Assembly (NCBI GenBank): GCA_017543165.1
Contig: JAFYGL010000021.1
Location: 1-5,491, forward strand
DNA from: Victivallales bacterium
Lineage (GTDB): Bacteria; Verrucomicrobiota; Lentisphaeria; Oligosphaerales; Oligosphaeraceae
Direction of reading: 5' to 3'
DNA: 5,491 bases
Position 1 is the stretch's first letter, and every line of letters starts with the position of its first letter. The position numbers and the translations under genes are program-made. Below, piece by piece: positions 1-5,491 of the stretch. The notes beneath the pieces are model-generated. The model was not told the origin of the DNA and did no database searches. It was given only the letters and a program-made list of their open reading frames with translations.

Positions 1-1904
1 ATTGCGATGAGCGATTCCGTGCGTGTTTCGTCAAAGGTGTATATTCTGTTGTTGAATGAGCCGCAGTCGCCGTTGTTGTAGCCAGGCACGCAATAGGCGA
101 TGGCTGGCGCCCTGCCCCTGCTGTTGCCGACGCGCCTTATGTTGTCAAAGTACGAGACCACCTTGCCGAACGAGGCCCGCTTCTTGTTTTTGGACACGGG
201 AGGATATGCGTGCAGCCCGTTGATTTCAGCGGTGCCGTTAAACTCGATGCCGTTGCTGTAGGTGCTGATGATGCATGGGTGGTATGGGTCAATCTCACGC
301 AAAATGCCGCAGAAGTCCCTCAGCCATTCAGGCGATATGCCCTGGCAGTCTGGCTCGTCGCAAAGGAACCAGGCAAACAGATTCGGGTTTTCCTTGCCCT
401 TGAGCATCTTTTTCTCCAGAAAACGCTTGTCATCCGCGTTCAGTATGCGTTTTCTGAGTTCCTTGCGTTCTGGATAGCTCCATGCGTGGAGCGGGTCCAC
501 ATACAGTTTGCCAGGAATGACATAGTATGCGGCATTGCACAGGGTAGTGGTCTTGTCGCCCCACTCCATGATTGGCCAGAAGCGCTTTCCGTCCCTGCAA
601 ATGAAGCCCTGCTCGTCAATGTAGATTTCACCTGCCTTGTATTGCAGCTTGACCAGCGGCGCATCCACGACTTGCCCACCATACTTGGCATATATCTTCA
701 TCTTGCCGAAGGGAAGTCCTTCCACGGGGCAGCGCACCACGTCGCCCTTCTGCAACTTCTTCACGAAGAGTTGCTTTCCCGCCTCGTCCAGTATGCCTGT
801 CTCAATATCGCCTTCATCCTGGCACTTGACAAGATACTCCACCTCCTTCAGTTTCTGGGACGCGAAGATGGCGTTCCTGTACGAGGGGCGTTTCACCACG
901 ATTTCCAGCGACTTCACATCCGCCTTGTATTTGAACGAGAGCCCGCAAAGTGGCTTCTTGCTCTCGTGCTCCCTAACATCCACCAGTATCTTGTAGTCGC
1001 CCTTTCCTGGAAGCACCAGTTTAGAGAATGCGGCAGACACGGTTTCCTTCTTGGAGAACACATATTTCTTATGCTGGCCAACGACGGCGTCCTTGTTTAT
1101 CCAGTAGATGCCTACAATCGCGCCGCGCTTGTCATCAGCCAGATTCGACACTGGCACCTTCACTGAGGCGAGAATCTTGTCGTCCTTGCTTCTCAAATCC
1201 ACATCGCATTCGCCAATCTTCCAGCAGAACTTCTTCGCCGCATTTACGTCAATGCCCTCAATGACGGCAAACCTGCCTGCGTTGTGGAAGGCGCCGCCTT
1301 CCGCGATAGAGGAAGATTCATCGGGTTTAATGATGTTGCGGGCGCAATTGAAGCCCCAGCGCACATTGGCGTCCGATATGTCCAATGCCCACAAAGGCAC
1401 CCGCACCTCGGCTGACCAGCCAGTCTTACCCGCCTTGCATTTTGCCTGCACCACATCGTTGCGCCAGGCGCCCTGGTTTACTATGCCCGCCTGGCCACGG
1501 GTGTATGCGGCCACAGCGCCCGCCGCATTGACGACTATGTGGTAATAGAAGTCCCTCGTGCAGTTGGGGTCCAGCATGATTTCAAAACTGTCGTCCATGA
1601 AAATGCTGCCTCGGCCATGGGTGACTGACACATCATTCTTGCCTGCGGGGAACTCCGTCTTGAATGCCACGTAAACATATTCCGCGTCAAATGTGAAGAA
1701 GCACTGCCCAGGTGTCGCCTTTGTGCCTTTGTTGTTGATGCGGTATTCGCTGAAGGACACCGCATTCTTCCAGCACTCGTCATTCAAGTTTCCATCCAGA
1801 ACGGGTGGCTTCGCCGCTTTTGCAGCCACAATTTCAGCAAAGGCGCAGCAGCACAATGCCAGCAAAAACAAGACTGTTTTGGATTTCAAATCAATACTTC
1901 TCAT
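1..1904 (-). CDS. Secreted CBM9-like plus clan-A-like glycoside hydrolase, partial (C-terminus beyond left edge)
   Basis: Partial gene; 634 codons are visible with no stop before the edge. Residues 1-23 form a Sec signal peptide: basic start, core [10 protein letters not shown], likely cleavage after AFA(23). Residues 33-215 look like a CBM9/DOMON-type sugar-binding beta-sandwich: [11 protein letters not shown] (35-45) is the usual opening, followed by [19 protein letters not shown] and [11 protein letters not shown] middle region (about 220-430) is probably further beta-sandwich. From G433 ([13 protein letters not shown]) a TIM-barrel-like glycosidase domain begins; [11 protein letters not shown] (508-518) matches the acid/base strand of clan GH-A-like enzymes, with E517 the likely proton donor, and LHAYPP follows at 564-569. 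The nucleophile should lie beyond the window. The ATG at 1904 sits inside the pilin gene's last codons (14-base overlap); GAGAGG at 1907-1912 is only 2 nt from the ATG, so translational coupling is likely. The substrate is unknown. The barrel looks short between its first strand and the DEP motif. Fold assignment is fairly sure; the exact GH family is not. Confidence 0.85.
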   Translation of the reverse strand, partial: MRSIDLKSKTVLFLLALCCCAFAEIVAAKAAKPPVLDGNLNDECWKNAVSFSEYRINNKGTKATPGQCFFTFDAEYVYVAFKTEFPAGKNDVSVTHGRGSIFMDDSFEIMLDPNCTRDFYYHIVVNAAGAVAAYTRGQAGIVNQGAWRNDVVQAKCKAGKTGWSAEVRVPLWALDISDANVRWGFNCARNIIKPDESSSIAEGGAFHNAGRFAVIEGIDVNAAKKFCWKIGECDVDLRSKDDKILASVKVPVSNLADDKRGAIVGIYWINKDAVVGQHKKYVFSKKETVSAAFSKLVLPGKGDYKILVDVREHESKKPLCGLSFKYKADVKSLEIVVKRPSYRNAIFASQKLKEVEYLVKCQDEGDIETGILDEAGKQLFVKKLQKGDVVRCPVEGLPFGKMKIYAKYGGQVVDAPLVKLQYKAGEIYIDEQGFICRDGKRFWPIMEWGDKTTTLCNAAYYVIPGKLYVDPLHAWSYPERKELRKRILNADDKRFLEKKMLKGKENPNLFAWFLCDEPDCQGISPEWLRDFCGILREIDPYHPCIISTYSNGIEFNGTAEINGLHAYPPVSKNKKRASFGKVVSYFDNIRRVGNSRGRAPAIAYCVPGYNNGDCGSFNNRIYTFDETRTESLIA

Positions 1905-2616
1905 AGCCTCTCAATCCCCGTTTAAGCTGGTTTGTCCCGTTGATTTCCTGATACCTCACCGCCCTGACAGAGCCATCCAGGAATGCGCCATTGGCGACAT
2001 TGCCGTCATACTGCTTGTAGCCCGTGCCTCCGTTTGTCTCGTCAATGAGAGGACCCCCGTCATGGCGGTACGCAATGTATTTCTTGCTGGCGCTCAGAAT
2101 GTTGGCCTCGCCCTTTCTGGCGAAGTCACATATAATCAGCGCCTTGCTGGCTGATTCTATCTCGCTTTCAGTGTGGGGCTTGTAGTCAGTCGATGAACCG
2201 TCATTATACGAGCCGACCAGCACCGCATTCAACGCATAATGGGAATAATAGAAATAACCCGCGCTATAACTGCCAAAACCAGTTGTTTCCGACGGGCATC
2301 TGAACAGACTCTCAGCCGCGGCATTCGAAGAATTGACCGATGTTACATTCACACCAACGTTTGCGGCAATGGGAAAATGCCACTGGCCTATGGATGAAGA
2401 ACCACTCTTTCTCATAAAAGACGAGCGCAAAACTCCGTCATTGTCATCGACATAGATTCTGTACCCCAATATCTGCTGCTTCTCCAGATTCATGCAGGAG
2501 ATGTTCCTGGCTTTCTGTCTGGCCTTGCTCAATGCAGGCAGCAGCATGGCCGCAAGTATTGCGATTATCGCTATTACAACCAGCAATTCAATCAGTGTAA
2601 AATGTCTTCCTAACAT
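1891..2616 (-). CDS. Pseudopilin: type IV/type II secretion-like prepilin with H-X9-DG-type C-terminal motif
   Basis: A 241-residue protein with a textbook class III prepilin signal. The short basic leader MLGRH is followed by [15 protein letters not shown], with Glu at +5 (E10) if prepilin peptidase cuts before F6, and a hydrophobic helix to about residue 29. The remainder matches the pilin-like family expanded in Lentisphaerota and planctomycetes: ISCMNL after the helix (39-44), FRCPSE (105-110), a Tyr-rich segment ending near N130, and the processing-associated motif with H185 (YRHDGG) and D214-G215 (FLDGSVRA). The His-to-DG spacing here is 28 residues, longer than the nominal nine. The start at 2616 is chosen because AAGGAG lies 5 nt upstream and the leader begins there; an in-frame ATG at 2730 would add 38 unrelated residues encoded by the intergenic element. 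It lies downstream of the ceramidase-like gene and overlaps the secreted glycosidase gene by 14 bases. Its partner and role (secretion pseudopilin or surface fibre) cannot be read from sequence. Confidence 0.93.
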   Translation of the reverse strand: MLGRHFTLIELLVVIAIIAILAAMLLPALSKARQKARNISCMNLEKQQILGYRIYVDDNDGVLRSSFMRKSGSSSIGQWHFPIAANVGVNVTSVNSSNAAAESLFRCPSETTGFGSYSAGYFYYSHYALNAVLVGSYNDGSSTDYKPHTESEIESASKALIICDFARKGEANILSASKKYIAYRHDGGPLIDETNGGTGYKQYDGNVANGAFLDGSVRAVRYQEINGTNQLKRGLRGYEKY

Positions 2617-2621
2617 TGCAT

Positions 2622-2627
2622 CTCCTT
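2622..2627 (-). promoter_or_regulatory. Shine-Dalgarno AAGGAG that decides the pilin start
   Basis: AAGGAG on the minus strand, 5 nt before the ATG at 2616. It favours this start, which opens directly with the prepilin leader, over the upstream in-frame ATG at 2730 that would translate through the intergenic element. Confidence 0.8.
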
Positions 2628-2689
2628 GGATATTTGTGAATAAACGTAGAAATGTCTGTAGACTGTGGAGTTCGCGGGGCACGCTATTC

Positions 2690-2710
2690 CGCGCGGCCAT
2701 TGGCCGCGCG
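2690..2710. repeat. Perfect GC-rich palindrome / hairpin between ceramidase-like and pilin genes
   Basis: CGCGCGGCCA (2690-2699) is the exact reverse complement of TGGCCGCGCG (2701-2710), with one base between. As RNA it would fold as a 9-bp, all-G/C stem with a 3-nt loop. No T-tract follows on either strand, so it is not a canonical intrinsic terminator. It might stall polymerase, protect the upstream transcript's 3' end or separate expression of the two genes. Confidence 0.65.
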
Positions 2711-2763
2711 TCAGGACGTGTGACCGCCATACGCGTCTTGCATCACAACACTATCCGCCTACA

Positions 2764-2777
2764 CAGTCCACAGTCCA
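2764..2777. repeat. Two tandem copies of a 7-bp unit (CAGTCCA) in the right arm
   Basis: CAGTCCA at 2764-2770 is repeated exactly at 2771-2777, just beyond the stop codon of the ceramidase-like gene, and forms part of the right inverted-repeat arm. The left arm carries only one recognisable unit (CTGTGGA, 2663-2669, close to the reverse complement TGGACTG). This may reflect slippage or a small binding-site array. Confidence 0.45.
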
Positions 2778-2785
2778 CTGACCAC

Positions 2786-4066
2786 TTACAGCAGACCCAG
2801 CAACTTGTCAACAATGAAGTCGCTTATGTCGGACTGGTAGCGCGGCATGTATCTGCCAACGCCGCCGTTCACTTCGTAGAAGCCATATTCGCCCCAGTGC
2901 TCCTTCACCACGATGCCAGGATTCTTGGCGAAGGTCTCCTTGTCTGGGAAATAGCGGCCATTGCCATTTGCCACGGAGGCTGGTATTGGGAACTGCGCCT
3001 TGCTGCGCTTCATCAGGTCCATGCCCAGTTTCACAAAGGGCTCGCCTGGGAAGGCATACACCTGCAAGCCGCCCATCTTCAGCGTCTGGAGGTCCTTCAG
3101 CACCCGCAGGTCATCGCCACGGTCGATAAGCATGGCCATCTCCAGCATCCTGTCATGCAGGAAGCCCATGTTCTCAATGCTCTCGATTATCTTCGCGTCT
3201 GCGCGCAGTTTCTCCGCCGTAATTGGTTCCGTAGGCATTTCAAAGGTCTTCAGTTCGGCGCCGAATGGCTCCATGTCCATAGGAGTGACCGCCGTGGGCA
3301 ATGCCTCCTTCAAAGCGCCGATATAGACATCGCCGATCTTCGCCAGCAACTGGTCCCTCACTGCTGGATCAGTATAAGGTTTCCAAATGACGTTGATGTC
3401 GCCTGCGCACCCCAGCATGAAGAACGGCATGTCCGCCAGTTTCTCCGCCTTGATGCGCCTGTTGGCCTCGCCCATCCAGTCCGCCGAGACGCGCATCTGC
3501 TTGGGGCCGTACACCACGCCGTGCATTCCATGGTTGTGCAGCAGCACCTTCACGCTGCCGTCCTTGCGCACGAATTTAACAAAGCGTATCTCAGGGTCTG
3601 TCACATCTGTTTCTGGATTGGCGCGATTATAGCCGACTTTGCAGGGCAGCACCGCCTTGCCTGGATATGCAGTGACCTCTTCCTCGTTGGTGATGGCGGT
3701 CCTTGCCACTTCCATGACTGTCTCACGCCAGATTGAAAGGTACTTTTCATCACGTTCGCCCCAGCCAATGCCGAAACTCATGGAAGGGCCGGAATGCGTA
3801 TGGGTGGCAGTGAACATGATCGCCTGTGGCAGAATCTTCAATTCGTCCGAAATGCGGGCCCGCAGCACCCTGGATTCAAAGTCGTCGCTGACGACTGCGT
3901 CCGTGCCGATTATCATCTGCCGCCTCTTGCCGTCATTGAAGCTCAATGCGCGGCAGAACAATGGGTCATGTATTCCCTGGTTCCTGCGCCCCTTGAACGG
4001 GCCATAGCCATACAACTCGACAAAAAGCGGAACCTTCAACTCTTTTTCAAATGCACCTAGTTTCAT
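2786..4066 (-). CDS. Neutral/alkaline ceramidase-superfamily (N-terminal domain) hydrolase, short form without signal peptide
   Basis: A 426-residue protein recognisable as the catalytic domain of neutral/alkaline non-lysosomal ceramidases, zinc-dependent amidases. Visible signatures in order are THTHSGP (88-94), DPEIRFVKF (157-165), NHGMHG (178-183, in the position of the second metal His, H182), SADWMGE (194-200), GCAGDIN (219-225), FPGEPFVKLG (339-348, with E342 in the metal Glu position), NGRYFP (near 369-374, Y372 a candidate metal Tyr) and GFYEVNGGVGRYMP near the end. By analogy with the Pseudomonas enzyme, the zinc ligands would be His 89 or 91, H182, E342 and Y372. Classical ceramidases run to roughly 650 residues or more with a C-terminal beta domain and a signal peptide; both are missing here, so the protein is probably cytoplasmic and the substrate may be another amide- or sugar-bearing compound. 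The start at 4066 has AAGGAG 8 nt upstream. First gene of the leftward set, divergent from the AraC gene. Family call is strong; true ceramidase activity is unproven. Confidence 0.88.
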   Translation of the reverse strand: MKLGAFEKELKVPLFVELYGYGPFKGRRNQGIHDPLFCRALSFNDGKRRQMIIGTDAVVSDDFESRVLRARISDELKILPQAIMFTATHTHSGPSMSFGIGWGERDEKYLSIWRETVMEVARTAITNEEEVTAYPGKAVLPCKVGYNRANPETDVTDPEIRFVKFVRKDGSVKVLLHNHGMHGVVYGPKQMRVSADWMGEANRRIKAEKLADMPFFMLGCAGDINVIWKPYTDPAVRDQLLAKIGDVYIGALKEALPTAVTPMDMEPFGAELKTFEMPTEPITAEKLRADAKIIESIENMGFLHDRMLEMAMLIDRGDDLRVLKDLQTLKMGGLQVYAFPGEPFVKLGMDLMKRSKAQFPIPASVANGNGRYFPDKETFAKNPGIVVKEHWGEYGFYEVNGGVGRYMPRYQSDISDFIVDKLLGLL

Positions 4067-4074
4067 CTTGTTTT

Positions 4075-4080
4075 CTCCTT
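4075..4080 (-). promoter_or_regulatory. Shine-Dalgarno AAGGAG of the ceramidase-like gene
   Basis: AAGGAG on the minus strand, 8 nt before the ATG at 4066. It fixes that start. Confidence 0.75.
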
Positions 4081-4123
4081 GTTTATAAAAACGGGCAAAG
4101 ATTATCCGTCTTGATTGTTTGCA

Positions 4124-4151
4124 ATTATATGAAAAAACAGTACAGTTACAA
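4124..4151 (-). promoter_or_regulatory. Predicted sigma-70-type promoter for the ceramidase-like gene
   Basis: On the minus strand, a perfect -10 TATAAT (4129-4124) lies 16 bases downstream of TTGTAA (4151-4146), a 4-of-6 match to the -35 consensus. Transcription would begin near 4117, giving a leader of about 50 nt that contains the AAGGAG ribosome site. The region is markedly AT-rich compared with the genes. Promoter consensus in this phylum is not well established, so this is a sequence prediction. Confidence 0.55.
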
Positions 4152-4156
4152 TACTG
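4138..4156. promoter_or_regulatory. Candidate operator: CAGTA-N9-TACTG inverted repeat
   Basis: CAGTA (4138-4142) and TACTG (4152-4156) are exact inverted copies separated by 9 bases, centred at 4147 on the -35 hexamer shared by the two divergent predicted promoters. A nearby ACAGT direct repeat (4137-4141 and 4142-4146) adds a half-site-like pattern. The position suits a regulator site, but 5-bp arms can occur by chance in 128 bp, and AraC proteins more often use direct repeats. Confidence 0.3.
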
Positions 4157-4175
4157 ATTTCAAGACTTTTATACT
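4146..4175 (+). promoter_or_regulatory. Possible promoter for the AraC gene
   Basis: On the plus strand TATACT (4170-4175) is a 5-of-6 match to the -10 consensus, with a poor -35 candidate TTACAA (4146-4151) 18 bases upstream. That hexamer is the same one read in reverse for the divergent promoter. The start would fall near 4182, leaving a short leader of about 13 nt before the ATG at 4195. A weak -35 would fit an activator-dependent or autoregulated promoter. Confidence 0.35.
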
Positions 4176-4194
4176 TAATTAACGACCTGAAAGC

Positions 4195-5019
4195 ATGGAA
4201 ACAATATTCAAGACACTGGGATTGGGCGTGAAGCGCATTATCACCTCACGCTCCACGGACTTCATCAGCAGCGACAGCAGAGGGTTCAATCTTAGCAAGC
4301 ACACAAACAAGGAACTCCTTTTCGTGCTTCAAGGCAGAAGCCGATACTGCATGGATGGCAAGGTCTTCACATTGACGCCTGGCACAATGCTCATGATAGA
4401 TTCATGGGAAAGCCACCAGAAAGGCTATCTGCCAAAGGACAACACCCTGATCCACCTATGGCTCTGCTTCACGCCCAAAAGGCTCTATCCATGCCTTCTC
4501 TCCGTCGGCAAGAACGGCAGTTACAACACCATAACAGACAAAGTGGACATTCCAAACGAACTGTACATGTTCATCAACAACAGGTGGGAACGCCTCAAGC
4601 AACACCCAAACCCCACCCAGGACCTGATCAAATCATTCATGCTAATCCCATTCAACTGCATTCTGGACGAAATACAACTGCAATTGCAGATGTCCCCTGA
4701 CAAAGTGGAATACCATACAGGCTCCTATTCGCCAATCGTGGAGGCAATCATCCGCAAAATACACCAGAACAACGGCAGAAACTGCACCTACGCGCAGCTG
4801 GAAAAGGCACTTGGCTACAACAGGGACTACCTGGCCCGCACTTTCAAGAAGGAAATGGGCTGCACCATCGGCAACTACATCGCCTCATACAGATACGAAC
4901 TCACCACACTCGCCTTATCAAAAGGCATCAAGCAAAAGGAAATCGCGGAGGATCTGGGCTTCTCCTCGCCATCCAACTTCTGGAACTGGCTCAACAAAAT
5001 GCGCAAATCAAGCCTCTAG
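4195..5019 (+). CDS. AraC-family transcriptional regulator
   Basis: A 274-residue DNA-binding regulator. The N-terminal half looks like an AraC-type cupin/jelly-roll ligand domain: H36-x3-E40, LFVLQGRSRY (42-51), FTLTPGTMLMID (58-69), H74 and HLWLCF (87-92), a pattern typical of regulators sensing sugars or small ligands. The C-terminal 80 residues carry two helix-turn-helix units. The first is about 198-222 (YAQLEKALGYNRDYLARTFKKEMG); the second is about 244-266 (IKQKEIAEDLGFSSPSNF). The protein ends soon after the second recognition helix (WNWLNKMRKSSL) and lacks most of the usual last helix (the family's GxxPxxYR segment). Reading on past the TAG does not restore it, so this is not a simple nonsense mutation. 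The start at 4195 has only a weak purine stretch (GAAAG) upstream, unlike the strong Shine-Dalgarno sites of the other genes, which suggests low expression. Divergent from the ceramidase-like gene and 55 bp upstream of the alpha-galactosidase-like gene; it probably regulates one or both. Confidence 0.92.
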   Translation: METIFKTLGLGVKRIITSRSTDFISSDSRGFNLSKHTNKELLFVLQGRSRYCMDGKVFTLTPGTMLMIDSWESHQKGYLPKDNTLIHLWLCFTPKRLYPCLLSVGKNGSYNTITDKVDIPNELYMFINNRWERLKQHPNPTQDLIKSFMLIPFNCILDEIQLQLQMSPDKVEYHTGSYSPIVEAIIRKIHQNNGRNCTYAQLEKALGYNRDYLARTFKKEMGCTIGNYIASYRYELTTLALSKGIKQKEIAEDLGFSSPSNFWNWLNKMRKSSL

Positions 5020-5065
5020 GCTTATATGACAGTAGGGGATATATTAAGGTGCAATCTAAAACAAT

Positions 5066-5070
5066 GGAGG
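5066..5070 (+). promoter_or_regulatory. Shine-Dalgarno GGAGG of the alpha-galactosidase-like gene
   Basis: GGAGG, 4 nt before the ATG at 5075. A competing ATG at 5064 overlaps this site but is in another frame and stops after eight codons. Confidence 0.7.
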
Positions 5071-5074
5071 CAAT

Positions 5075-5491
5075 ATGGAATCACTGCTGAAAGAAACTGT
5101 ACAAGTCGCAAAAAGAATACCTTTTGACCAGGGGGTGCCATTCATCAATGGGCCATACGCGTTCGGCCTTACTCCTGGCAAACTGTGTCTTCATTATTTC
5201 CCCACCCGTGGAGAAGGACCCGTCACATTCTCCGTAGAAGGCACACTCCCCAAAGGCATATCCCTGGACAAGGCAACTGGCTGCCTCACAGGAAGGACCG
5301 ACGAGGAAGGCGACTATGCGGTGAAAATCATCGCAAGCAACCGCCACGGCTCATACGAGAAGCCATTCACACTGCGGGTGCACCCTGGCATGACAGGACT
5401 GGCGCCTTTGCTGGGCTGGACATCATGGAACGCAATGGACCGCTGGCTCAACCAGGAGAAGGTGCTGCGCCAGGCCCATTTCATCAAATCA
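5075..5491 (+). CDS. Ig-domain plus GH27/melibiase-type alpha-galactosidase-like glycosidase, partial (C-terminus beyond right edge)
   Basis: First 139 codons of a gene running off the right edge. Residues about 25-103 form a putative Ig (He_PIG-like) beta-sandwich, marked by VTFSVEGTLPKGISLDKATGCLTG (50-73, typical 'G-LP-GLSLD-ATG-ITG' pattern), then EEGDYAVKIIASNRHG and FTLRVHPG. The catalytic barrel begins at about 107: LAPLLGWTSWNAM (109-121) corresponds to the PPMGWNSWN entry of GH27 and related melibiases, here with LLGWTSWN, and NQEKVLRQAHF matches the following helix. The catalytic aspartates lie outside the window, so substrate and linkage cannot be confirmed; retained or lost activity on alpha-galactosides is inferred from the family only. 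There is no signal peptide (MESLLKETVQ start), so a cytoplasmic enzyme is expected. The start is set by GGAGG at 5066-5070, 4 nt upstream. The 55-bp gap after the AraC gene has no terminator, so the two genes may be co-transcribed. Confidence 0.86.
   Translation, partial: MESLLKETVQVAKRIPFDQGVPFINGPYAFGLTPGKLCLHYFPTRGEGPVTFSVEGTLPKGISLDKATGCLTGRTDEEGDYAVKIIASNRHGSYEKPFTLRVHPGMTGLAPLLGWTSWNAMDRWLNQEKVLRQAHFIKS

Larger units (their letters stand above)
2654..2782. repeat. 129-bp intergenic element bounded by imperfect 18-bp inverted repeats
   Basis: The left arm, 2654-2671 (GTCTGTAGACTGTGGAGT), and the reverse complement of the right arm, 2765-2782 (GTCAGTGGACTGTGGACT), match at 15 of 18 positions, including nine consecutive ones (GACTGTGGA). 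The element fills most of the gap between the ceramidase-like gene and the pilin gene; its right arm ends 3 bases before the stop codon of the ceramidase-like gene. It encloses a perfect GC-rich palindrome. No target-site duplication is visible. It could be a small non-autonomous mobile or REP-like element, or an mRNA secondary structure between two cistrons. Copy number cannot be judged from one window. Confidence 0.5.

Noticed and set aside
16..30. Frameshift or premature end of the glycosidase near the left edge
   Set aside because: The minus-strand frame is open through base 1 and still reads as glycosidase-like sequence ([13 protein letters not shown]), so the gene is simply cut by the window.
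210..1166. Long plus-strand open frame of 318 codons
   Set aside because: It lies antisense to the secreted CBM9/glycosidase gene, whose reading frame has clear motifs. The plus-strand translation has no recognisable domain, no ribosome site and an odd composition.
2617..2653. Dedicated promoter just upstream of the pilin gene
   Set aside because: The stretch is AT-rich but contains no -10/-35 pair better than chance.
2690..2710. Intrinsic terminator
   Set aside because: The hairpin is strong, but no run of T follows on either strand, so I list it only as a palindrome.
2617..2730. 38-residue N-terminal extension of the pilin from an upstream ATG at 2730
   Set aside because: It would be encoded by the intergenic palindrome and repeat arm and would place an unrelated stretch before the prepilin leader. 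AAGGAG 5 nt before the ATG at 2616 marks the real start.
2492..3736. Plus-strand open frame of 414 codons
   Set aside because: It starts inside the pilin gene, crosses the intergenic element and runs antisense to the ceramidase-like gene, whose motifs are unmistakable. The plus-strand product is His/Gln-rich with no family signature, as expected from a mirror frame.
5020..5074. Separate promoter for the alpha-galactosidase-like gene
   Set aside because: A TATATT hexamer at 5040-5045 is present, but no acceptable -35 lies 16-18 bases upstream. Co-transcription with the AraC gene explains the 55-bp gap as well.

Overview
The window most resembles a member of the Lentisphaerota (a Victivallis-like gut bacterium). 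The best evidence is the pilin-like protein at 1891-2616. Its N-terminus ([15 protein letters not shown], then [13 protein letters not shown]) and its C-terminal H...DG motif are of the type expanded into large families in that phylum. The planctomycete version usually reads closer to [15 protein letters not shown]. The glycoside hydrolases with accessory beta-sandwich domains, the short neutral-ceramidase-like protein and the AraC-type regulator fit the same assignment. This taxonomy is inferred from motifs, not from a database search.

Layout: a divergent AT-rich control region at 4067-4194 separates two gene sets. On the minus strand, reading leftwards, are (a) a neutral/alkaline ceramidase-superfamily hydrolase, 4066-2786; (b) a 169-bp intergenic gap holding a short element bounded by inverted repeats, with a GC-rich palindrome at its centre; (c) a pseudopilin with its own strong Shine-Dalgarno, 2616-1891; and (d) a secreted, multidomain CBM9-like plus clan-A-like glycosidase starting at 1904. 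The glycosidase start overlaps the pilin end by 14 bases, and the gene runs off the left edge (634 codons visible). On the plus strand are (e) an AraC-family regulator, 4195-5019, and 55 bp further on (f) the first 139 codons of an Ig-domain plus GH27-type (alpha-galactosidase-like) glycosidase, which runs off the right edge. There are no tRNA, rRNA, CRISPR or transposase genes, and no gene-free stretch over 300 bases.

How it may work together (inference): this looks like a small regulator-centred glycan or glycoconjugate utilisation locus. The secreted CBM9-like/glycosidase would act outside or at the cell surface, possibly presented with the co-translated pseudopilin. The ceramidase-like hydrolase and the alpha-galactosidase-like enzyme show no signal peptide and would act on imported products. 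The AraC protein would read an inducer through its cupin-like N-domain and control the divergent promoters. Pairing an alpha-galactosidase-like enzyme with a ceramidase-superfamily enzyme raises the possibility of a galactosylated glycolipid substrate. However, many short members of the ceramidase-like family are probably not ceramidases, so this is only a hypothesis.
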